From contig MFZI01000065.1 of NCBI GenBank assembly GCA_001789355.1, positions 1 to 5,394 on the forward strand: DNA of 5,394 nt. Reading direction: 5' to 3'. The notes beneath the pieces are model-generated. The model was not told where the DNA came from. It did no database searches and was given only the letters and a program-made list of their open reading frames with translations. Origin of the DNA: Candidatus Roizmanbacteria bacterium RIFCSPHIGHO2_01_FULL_39_8. Its GTDB lineage: Bacteria > Patescibacteriota > Microgenomatia > UBA1406 > GWC2-37-13. The position numbers and the translations under genes are program-made. Below, in pieces: positions 1 through 5,319 of the stretch; within the stretch, counting starts at the first letter, position 1, and the number at the start of each line of letters is the position of its first letter.

Positions 1-1279
1 TATCTGCATTGCCGGTAAGAAGCTCCTGATAACCTTTCTCCTTTAGTAGATCTCTTACTTCACTTGCTTTTCCCGGCGTTCCCGACCCATTGAGAATCTT
101 TATTTTAACCTCCTCTTTTTTAAGCACAAGAGTAGGTGTCGGACTTGGCTTGGGTGGGGAAGTTGGAGCAATAACTTTTGTAGAGTTGAGTGATAGTCCT
201 TTAGGCGGTTCGGGTAATTTAAATTTAAATTGGGAAACTATAAAAAACAGTATGAAAGATAATACAAAAGACGAAACAAAGAGAAGTACTCCTTTCAGCG
301 GTAATTTTACTTGGGGTAATTTCCTTGATCTGGTGCTTTCTTTTTTACTATGAGAAGCAAGAGAAAAGTTTTTGCGTTGTTGGTTGAAAATGAAAGCCCC
401 AATACATGCCTCATATGATAACACCTTCAGAGAAGTATTAGGAGTACTCGTGAGTATTTTTAAATAATCCTGATAAAATTCCGGAATGATTCTCTTGAGC
501 GGGTTTGTCCAGACACCGATCTCTTTTGTGAAGGTATCCTGACGAATTTTTTCAGATTGTTCACCGGCCAAAATAAGCCTATTAAGTTTGACGCCTTTCT
601 TCTCCAGTTCCGAAGTTTTCTGTTTCAAAAGCTTCTCAATCTTGACCTCTTCGATTACTTTCTGCCATTTTTCAGAAGATGTTTGTCCAAACGAATCGTA
701 GAGAAATCCTGTCAATTTGCCCTTTTCGTAGTTCACAAAATAAATATTTTCCTTTTTATCTTTACGAAGCGTTTTTTGAAAAAGCGTAAAGTAACAGACT
801 GATTCCGGAAGAACACCATCGAGTTTAAGGTCGATCAACGCAAGAGCTTCCTTCAACTGGAGTAAGGTATCTTGTTTTATCGCGTAAAAATGTATAAATT
901 TTTGTTTTTTTGTTTCCTCGCTGAAATAATCATACGCACTTTCATCCAAATTAATAGGAAGTTCAGATTTAACTTTGTCCCTGATGAATGCCTCCATGGC
1001 AGTGGTTACGATGTCAGAGGGAACCTCAAATCTTAGGAAGGAGTATGTTTCTTGCGGGATAATAAGTATTGTATTTTTTTCATTATTTCCGTTCTTCGAG
1101 ATCTGTTCAAGAGCTTCTTTTACTGCTGAAGCTACATAATCAATCGAGCTTATTTTTCCTTCAACGAACAGATCCGACTGGTATGTTTTCGAAAAAAAAC
1201 TCGTTTCGTATTGACCGAGTAAAGATTTTTTAAGAGATAGTGCTTTTACTTGATTTTTATCAATAAAAAGATACAGCAT
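1..1279 (-). CDS. PilM/GspL-like actin-fold membrane protein with C-terminal LytR_C-type domain (3' end outside window)
   Basis: This frame is open for 426 codons from the ATG at 1279-1277 to the left edge, so the C-terminus is missing. Residues 1-310 resemble PilM/GspL actin-like domains: a strand near the N-terminus with an Asp at residue 7, ILIIPQ at 71-76, FEVP at 84-87, an ELP element near 106-108, LILAGE near 235-240, a TNP motif at 258-260 and a YEACIGAF segment near 289-296. The nucleotide-binding motifs look degenerate. Residues about 330-351 form one hydrophobic membrane helix, preceded by a Lys/Arg-rich stretch, which predicts a cytoplasmic N-terminus. A Pro/Thr/Ser-rich linker (about 355-385) leads to KIKILNGSGTPG, typical of the start of LytR_C domains. 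The order cytoplasmic actin fold, single helix, external domain is that of GspL. A role in a type IV pilus-like or envelope complex is inferred. The gene is divergent from dnaG. The reading is certain; the fold assignment is from motifs only. Confidence 0.8.
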   Translation of the reverse strand, partial: MLYLFIDKNQVKALSLKKSLLGQYETSFFSKTYQSDLFVEGKISSIDYVASAVKEALEQISKNGNNEKNTILIIPQETYSFLRFEVPSDIVTTAMEAFIRDKVKSELPINLDESAYDYFSEETKKQKFIHFYAIKQDTLLQLKEALALIDLKLDGVLPESVCYFTLFQKTLRKDKKENIYFVNYEKGKLTGFLYDSFGQTSSEKWQKVIEEVKIEKLLKQKTSELEKKGVKLNRLILAGEQSEKIRQDTFTKEIGVWTNPLKRIIPEFYQDYLKILTSTPNTSLKVLSYEACIGAFIFNQQRKNFSLASHSKKESTRSRKLPQVKLPLKGVLLFVSSFVLSFILFFIVSQFKFKLPEPPKGLSLNSTKVIAPTSPPKPSPTPTLVLKKEEVKIKILNGSGTPGKASEVRDLLKEKGYQELLTGNAD

Positions 1280-1285
1280 ATTTTC

Positions 1286-1315
1286 ATTATATACTCGTTT
1301 GTTTTCAAATTGCAA
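1286..1315 (-). promoter_or_regulatory. Sigma-70-type promoter of the PilM/GspL-like gene, predicted leaderless
   Basis: On the minus strand, TTGCAA (1315-1310) is followed after 18 bp by a perfect TATAAT (1291-1286). Six nucleotides then separate the -10 box from the ATG at 1279, so transcription should start at or next to the A of the start codon. No Shine-Dalgarno sequence lies at a usable distance: the nearest purine run, GAG at 1296-1294, is 14 nt away. This promoter supports choosing 1279 as the start, although the frame stays open further upstream. Confidence 0.65.
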
Positions 1316-1341
1316 AATATGATATTCGGGATGAGGTTTAA

Positions 1342-1350
1342 TGGTAAAAT
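1342..1350 (+). promoter_or_regulatory. Extended -10 promoter of dnaG, predicted leaderless
   Basis: TGG-TAAAAT (1342-1350) matches an extended -10 element (TGn followed by a TANNNT hexamer). The hexamer ends 7 nt before the ATG at 1358, the normal distance from a -10 box to the transcription start. No good -35 hexamer is present 16-18 bp upstream, which fits an extended -10 promoter. No Shine-Dalgarno site lies at proper spacing before 1358. The promoter and the divergent one at 1286-1315 share a 78-bp region. Confidence 0.5.
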
Positions 1351-1357
1351 TATGTTT

Positions 1358-3121
1358 ATGGAAGGCACAATCCAAGAGATAAAAAATAAAGTAGACATAG
1401 CCACTTTTATAGGATCTTTTATATCGATAAAAAAAACAGGAAGAAATTACAAAGCGCTTTGTCCATTTCATCAGGAAAAAACCCCTTCATTTGTCATATC
1501 TCCGGACAGACAGATTTGGCACTGTTTCGGCGCGTGTCAAGATGGGGGAGATGTCATCAAATTTTTGATGAAGTGGGAGAATATCTCATTTATTGAAGCT
1601 CTAAGAGAGCTTGCTGACAAGTTTGGTATTCGATTAAAAGATGTACGTTTCGAAGATCAGGAATGGAAAAGAAAAGAGAAAATAATGAGGATTAACAAAC
1701 TAACCACGGATTATTATGAGTATATTTTGCATGAGACCAAATATGGCAATACTGCTCAAGAGTATTTAAGAAAAAGAGGATTAAATGAAAAAGTTATTAA
1801 AACATTTCATCTCGGATACGCTCCCTCTTCCTGGCATTCCCTACTCAAATTCTTACAGAAAAAATTTACCCTGGAGGATATTCTCACCAGTGGATTGGTT
1901 ATTACATCGGAAAAAGGAACAGTGTATGACAGATTCAGAGGAAGACTGATTTTTCCCATAAAAGACGCAAGAAGTAATGTGATTGGTTTTTCGGGGCGAC
2001 TTTTAGAAGATAAGGCGAAAGAAGCAAAATATATTAATACTCCTGAGACCCTCCTTTATCATAAAAGAGAATCATTATATGCAATTGATATAGCCAAAGA
2101 CCAAATAAAAAAACAGAATAACGTATATATAGTCGAGGGGGAATTTGACGTACTATCCCCATTCCAGATAGGTATTGGTAATATTGTTGCGATTAAAGGG
2201 TCTGCGCTGACTCGTGAACAACTCATGTTGCTTAAACGATATACTAACAAGATTACCTTAGCCTTGGATTCAGATGTAGCCGGTGAGGAGGCTATGAAAA
2301 AAGGAATTGAGGAAGCGGAGGATCTGGAATTTGACGTCGACGTTGTCGTCTTTGATTATGCGAAAGATCCCGATGAGGCGGCAAGACGTGATCCTACTCT
2401 ATTTAAAAAAGGTATTAAAGATCCTATTCCTTTTTATGATTTTATTATCCAAATTTTAGTAAAAAAATTTCCTCAAGATAATCCCTATAATAAAAAACAA
2501 ATAGCTAATACAGCTGTATTTTTTATTACTAAGATTAAAAATCCGATTGTAAAATCACACTATGTTAAAAAATTAGCTACTCTACTTGACGTATCAGAGT
2601 CGAGTATTGAGTCTTTGCTTCGTTTGACAAACAGGAAAAAAGAAAGGAAGTTCATTCTTTCAAGTCAACCCAAATATTCACATATGCGTCGTGAAGATAT
2701 TATTCAGAAATATCTATTAAGTCTACTCTTCCAAAGTGCAAATCCCTACAAGTTTGTCGATGAATATTTTAAACTTTTTTCGATTGAAGATTTTTCACTA
2801 CCCTCACTTAAAAAACTGTATCACTATTTCACTGATTTTAGAAAATCAAATAAAGAGTTCCATTTGGATTATTTTATAAAAACGATACCCCAAGAGCTTC
2901 ACCCTGTATTTGACGAAATATATCTCATGGCCTCTTTGGATAATGAATTTAAAAACGAAAAAATAGAAAAACTTATTTATGAAATAAAACGCTACAGCCT
3001 TAAATACAGGATAGCTCAGATATTGTCATCAGAAAGCAGTGAGAAGAAAGAAACAGAAAACAGCTTAAGGTTGATGGGCAAAGAATTAACTCGTGTGGAA
3101 AAAATGATAGTTGCGTTATAA
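1358..3121 (+). CDS. dnaG: DNA primase DnaG
   Basis: This is the replicative primase, which makes RNA primers for Okazaki fragments and binds the replicative helicase. From the ATG at 1358 it has 587 residues, a normal DnaG length. The CHC2 zinc-binding domain (about 30-90) has CPFH with C35 and H38, and HCFGAC with C56 and C60; the last pair is CX3C rather than the common CX2C. The RNA-polymerase basic motif FRGRLIFPI lies at 193-201. The TOPRIM domain has VEGEFD with E260 and the metal-binding pair D304/D306 in ALDSDVAGEEA. Residues about 400-587 form the helical, helicase-binding C-terminal part, which is the least conserved. The frame is open back to a TTG at 1250, but that adds 36 residues unlike any DnaG and overlaps the divergent gene; DnaG homology begins at about residue 5 of the protein starting at 1358. 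An ATG at 1352 is the closest alternative. rpoD follows after 26 bp. Confidence 0.97.
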   Translation: MEGTIQEIKNKVDIATFIGSFISIKKTGRNYKALCPFHQEKTPSFVISPDRQIWHCFGACQDGGDVIKFLMKWENISFIEALRELADKFGIRLKDVRFEDQEWKRKEKIMRINKLTTDYYEYILHETKYGNTAQEYLRKRGLNEKVIKTFHLGYAPSSWHSLLKFLQKKFTLEDILTSGLVITSEKGTVYDRFRGRLIFPIKDARSNVIGFSGRLLEDKAKEAKYINTPETLLYHKRESLYAIDIAKDQIKKQNNVYIVEGEFDVLSPFQIGIGNIVAIKGSALTREQLMLLKRYTNKITLALDSDVAGEEAMKKGIEEAEDLEFDVDVVVFDYAKDPDEAARRDPTLFKKGIKDPIPFYDFIIQILVKKFPQDNPYNKKQIANTAVFFITKIKNPIVKSHYVKKLATLLDVSESSIESLLRLTNRKKERKFILSSQPKYSHMRREDIIQKYLLSLLFQSANPYKFVDEYFKLFSIEDFSLPSLKKLYHYFTDFRKSNKEFHLDYFIKTIPQELHPVFDEIYLMASLDNEFKNEKIEKLIYEIKRYSLKYRIAQILSSESSEKKETENSLRLMGKELTRVEKMIVAL

Positions 3122-3140
3122 AATAAATAGGCCGTAGGCT
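3111..3140 (+). promoter_or_regulatory. Possible internal promoter of rpoD, predicted leaderless
   Basis: TTGCGT (3111-3116), an 18-bp spacer and TAGGCT (3135-3140) precede the rpoD ATG, with 7 nt between the -10-like box and the ATG. Each hexamer is a weak match, but the spacing equals that at dnaG and the protease gene. The only alternative translation signal is a short AGG at 3136-3138, 9 nt before the ATG, which could act as a minimal Shine-Dalgarno site on a dnaG-rpoD read-through mRNA. Confidence 0.35.
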
Positions 3141-3147
3141 TACCTAT

Positions 3148-4239
3148 ATGACAAAAAATAAACTACCTAAGAGTCTGCATGACCTTTTAAAACAAGGCGA
3201 AGATGATGGTTTTTTGGTTCAAGATGATATCCTGCTCGTTTATCCGGAACCCGAAAAACGTATTCCCGAAATTGATACTTTTTTCGATGAAGCACTCAAA
3301 AAAGGTATAGATATCTTTGAGACCGTTTCGACTCGTGATGAAAGTGATGCCCGAAAAAGCGTGGAAGAAATGGAAAAAGAGTTAGAGCAGCTGGTTGTGT
3401 TGAAACATGGCGAATCACTTGATCCGATAAAAATGTATTTGAAGGAAATTGGAAAGACGCCTCTTCTCACTTTTGATGAAGAAATAGTTTTGGCCAAACG
3501 TTACGAAAAAAACGATTTGAAAGCAAAAGAAAAATTAATAAAAGCAAATCTGCGTCTGGTTGTTTCAATCGCAAAAAAATATCTCGGGAGAAGACTCTCT
3601 TTTTTGGATTTGATTCAAGAGGGTAATCGAGGACTGATCCGTGGAGTTGAAAAATATGACTGGAGAAGAGGTTTTAAATTTTCAACTTATGCAACATGGT
3701 GGATCCGCCAGGCTATAACGAGAGCTATCGCTGATCAGTCGCGGACGATACGAATACCAGTACACATGGTTGATCACATAAATCGTTTTTATAAAGCCCA
3801 ACGCCGACTAACACAGAAACTCGGGAGAGAACCTTCGGTAAAAGAGATCGCTAAGGAGATGATGATGTCTGTAGAAGAGGTAGAGAATTTAATGAAAATC
3901 TCGCAGCAACCAAAATCACTATCTACTCCGGTTGGAGACGATAGAGAAGCGACTCTCGAGCAGTTTGTCGCAGACCAAAATCAACCGACTCTCTACGACA
4001 AAGTATCCCGTGAATTATTAAAAGATGCTTTAGGAAAAGTTTTAGAAACACTTTCACCCAGAGAGAAAAAAGTGCTCATTATGCGATTTGGCTTGGAAGA
4101 CGGAAAGCCTAAAACGTTAGAAGAAGTGGGGAGAGAATTTAAAGTTACGCGCGAACGTATCCGTCAGATTGAGGCGAAAGCCATTCGTAAGCTAAAACAT
4201 CCCACACGGGCAAGAAAACTGAAAGACTTCCTTGAATAA
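3148..4239 (+). CDS. rpoD: Primary (housekeeping) RNA polymerase sigma factor, sigma-70/RpoD family
   Basis: This 363-residue protein recruits RNA polymerase core to -35/-10 promoters. Residues about 8-57 resemble region 1.1, which is kept although short. Region 1.2 is about 90-120 (DPIKMYLKEIG). Region 2 (about 126-207) holds DLIQEGNRGL, the FKFSTYATWWIRQAITRAI block with W184/W185, Q188 and T191 for -10 melting and recognition, and RTIRIPVHM. Region 3 follows, with a sigma-finger-like segment (about 263-276, GDDREATLEQFVAD). Region 4 (about 300-360) ends in the helix-turn-helix VTRERIRQIE, with R335, E336 and R339 matching the -35-reading residues of E. coli RpoD. Complete regions 1.1, 2.4, 3.2 and 4.2 indicate a group 1 sigma rather than an alternative one. 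The start is the first ATG after the dnaG stop; no conflicting start exists. It is co-directional with dnaG and probably co-transcribed. Confidence 0.97.
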   Translation: MTKNKLPKSLHDLLKQGEDDGFLVQDDILLVYPEPEKRIPEIDTFFDEALKKGIDIFETVSTRDESDARKSVEEMEKELEQLVVLKHGESLDPIKMYLKEIGKTPLLTFDEEIVLAKRYEKNDLKAKEKLIKANLRLVVSIAKKYLGRRLSFLDLIQEGNRGLIRGVEKYDWRRGFKFSTYATWWIRQAITRAIADQSRTIRIPVHMVDHINRFYKAQRRLTQKLGREPSVKEIAKEMMMSVEEVENLMKISQQPKSLSTPVGDDREATLEQFVADQNQPTLYDKVSRELLKDALGKVLETLSPREKKVLIMRFGLEDGKPKTLEEVGREFKVTRERIRQIEAKAIRKLKHPTRARKLKDFLE

Positions 4240-4262
4240 AAAGTGATTGAGCTCACGTTTTG
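4237..4262 (+). terminator. Weak terminator-like hairpin after rpoD
   Basis: An A-rich arm ending in GTGA (4238-4246) can pair with TCAC followed by GTTTT (4253-4261) around the 6-nt loop TTGAGC, with one A/G mismatch. The 3' arm runs into a T-rich stretch. The stem overlaps the rpoD stop codon and has only two GC pairs, so termination is plausible but may be leaky. Confidence 0.35.
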
Positions 4263-4306
4263 TATATTATAATCCACATATTATTCAAAAAAATCAGACT
4301 GTTATA

Positions 4307-4327
4307 AAAATATAATCTGTATATTTT
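4307..4327. repeat. Inverted repeat, possible operator of the XRE regulator
   Basis: AAAATATA (4307-4314), the spacer ATCTG and TATATTTT (4320-4327) form a perfect dyad with 8-bp arms. It contains the middle TATAAT box (4311-4316) and sits just upstream of the TATAAT at 4334. This is where an autoregulating XRE repressor would bind, but the arms are pure A/T, so the operator role is only inferred. Confidence 0.35.
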
Positions 4328-4333
4328 GTAGCT

Positions 4334-4339
4334 TATAAT
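4334..4339 (+). promoter_or_regulatory. Candidate -10 box for the XRE-protease pair
   Basis: This is a perfect TATAAT 44 nt before the XRE gene ATG, predicting a 5' leader of about 38 nt. No TTGACA-like -35 is found 16-18 bp upstream. Two other TATAAT hexamers (4268-4273 and 4311-4316) are alternatives, so the active start is not determined. Confidence 0.3.
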
Positions 4340-4383
4340 CCATCGACTATTCGTTGTTTATTTATTATCTTTGCTTCGATACT

Positions 4384-4602
4384 ATGCGAGGAAATTTCTT
4401 CTACAAACGATTAGGTGAACGGATTGTAAAAGCCCGAAAAAAGAAAAAATTATCTCAGGAGCAACTGGCGCTTCTTTCTGATATGGATAGAACTTATCTG
4501 GCCCGTGTTGAGGAAGGGAAAGCAAATCCGTCGATAAAAGTTCTAAACAAACTGTCCCGAGTCTTAAAAATCCGTTTGTCTTCCTTATTGAAGGGAGTAT
4601 AA
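4384..4602 (+). CDS. Small XRE/HTH_3-family transcriptional regulator
   Basis: This 72-residue protein is almost entirely one Cro/C1-type helix-turn-helix domain. GERIVKARKKKKLSQEQLA (11-29) gives helices 1 and 2, DMDRTYLARVEEGKANPS (33-50) the recognition helix and the conserved EEGKANPS turn, and VLNKLSRVLKI (53-63) the last helices. No ligand-binding or toxin domain is attached, so it probably acts as a dimeric DNA-binding repressor or activator. The ATG at 4384 is preferred: a TTG at 4354 would add ten residues outside the domain. No Shine-Dalgarno sequence precedes either start. It lies 43 bp before the intramembrane protease gene in the same direction and may regulate it and itself; its target is not shown by the sequence. 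Confidence 0.9.
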   Translation: MRGNFFYKRLGERIVKARKKKKLSQEQLALLSDMDRTYLARVEEGKANPSIKVLNKLSRVLKIRLSSLLKGV

Positions 4603-4609
4603 GCAGATA

Positions 4610-4638
4610 TTGAAAAGAGTTGCAAAAAAGAGTAGATT
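4610..4638 (+). promoter_or_regulatory. Promoter of the CPBP protease gene, predicted leaderless
   Basis: TTGAAA (4610-4615), a 17-bp spacer and TAGATT (4633-4638) form a sigma-70-like promoter. The -10 box ends 7 nt before the ATG at 4646, placing the transcription start at or beside the start codon. The TTG that could be read as an upstream start codon is the first half of the -35 box. Confidence 0.55.
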
Positions 4639-4645
4639 GTTTCTT

Positions 4646-5302
4646 ATGAAATCAAAAGCGTCTCCAACGCAAAAAACCCTCAACGTATGGGCTATTATTT
4701 TAATCATCTGGTCAGTATATAGGGCAAAATTCAGATTGCCCGAATGGTTTGACGAATTTGTTGCAAAACCGGTAGTATTTGTTTTACCGGTTCTCTACTA
4801 CATAAAAAGGTATGAAAAAAAAGATATTTTTTCTGCTTTAGATATTCGGCTGAAGCTAAAACTACAAGACGTTCTACTTGTACTATCGATTGGAGGAATT
4901 TTTGCCATAAGTGCATTCATGGCAAATTTTCTTAAATTCCATAAAGTTGTTCTCTTTCAAAACCCGCTCCAGTTGCAGGCGTTCGTATATATTATTGTAA
5001 TGGCCCTCGTTACTGGAATATCGGAAGAAATCCTTTCAAGAGGATTCGTATTAAAACGGTTATATGCAGAATCCAAAAATATTTACACAGCCTCTTTTTT
5101 TGCCAGTGTTTTGTTTTTTTTCCTTCACGTTCCAATTTTATTTACGAATTTAAAGCTAACAGGAAATCTGCTCTTGATGTTTATGGCAATGGATATGATT
5201 TTAAGCTTGGTGAATTCTTTTGTATTTCTGGAGAGAAAAAATTTGGTTCTTCCCATTCTCATCCATACATTCTATAATCTCACGATAATTTTATTCTTGT
5301 AA
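4646..5302 (+). CDS. CPBP/CAAX-type intramembrane glutamic protease homologue
   Basis: From the ATG at 4646 this is a 218-residue polytopic membrane protein with about seven hydrophobic segments (near 14-26, 42-53, 75-96, 109-126, 146-166, 173-195 and 199-218). All three motifs of the CPBP (Abi/Rce1-like) family are present: EExxxR as E127, E128 and R132; FxxxH as F157 and H161; and HxxxN as H207 and N211. The protein is therefore expected to be catalytically competent. Family members include CAAX prenyl proteases, bacteriocin-immunity proteins and proteases that cleave membrane regulators; the substrate here is unknown. The start is uncertain: a TTG at 4610 would add 12 residues, but it coincides with a -35-like box, and its nearest purine-rich site (GGGAG, 4593-4597) is 12 nt away. 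The gene follows the XRE gene and converges on the gene at the right edge. Confidence 0.9.
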   Translation: MKSKASPTQKTLNVWAIILIIWSVYRAKFRLPEWFDEFVAKPVVFVLPVLYYIKRYEKKDIFSALDIRLKLKLQDVLLVLSIGGIFAISAFMANFLKFHKVVLFQNPLQLQAFVYIIVMALVTGISEEILSRGFVLKRLYAESKNIYTASFFASVLFFFLHVPILFTNLKLTGNLLLMFMAMDMILSLVNSFVFLERKNLVLPILIHTFYNLTIILFL

Positions 5303-5319
5303 ATATTACCTTGTATATG

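Larger units (their letters stand above)
4267..4342 (+). repeat. Direct repeat TTATAATCCA, two copies 66 bp apart
   Basis: The 10-bp word TTATAATCCA occurs at 4267-4276 and at 4333-4342, and each copy contains a TATAAT hexamer. They lie in the rpoD-XRE intergenic region. They could be alternative -10 boxes or binding half-sites, but in such AT-rich DNA chance is also possible. Confidence 0.5.

Noticed and set aside
216..231. Perfect 16-bp AT palindrome AATTTAAATTTAAATT
   Set aside because: It lies in the coding sequence right after the membrane helix and is explained by alternating Lys and Phe codons.
90..353. Plus-strand open frame of 87 codons
   Set aside because: It lies antisense to the PilM/GspL-like gene, whose frame has domain-like content (membrane helix, LytR_C start); this frame has no recognisable features.
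557..802. Plus-strand open frame of 81 codons
   Set aside because: Antisense to the same minus-strand gene; its Phe-rich content mirrors Lys/Glu codons on the other strand.
2059..2250. Minus-strand open frame inside dnaG
   Set aside because: Opposite the conserved TOPRIM coding region of dnaG; a shadow frame.
3240..3497. Minus-strand open frame inside rpoD
   Set aside because: Opposite sigma regions 1.1-1.2; Ser-rich content reflects the complementary Glu/Lys codons.
4731..4916. Minus-strand open frame inside the protease gene
   Set aside because: Antisense to a gene with full family motifs and without any recognisable domain.
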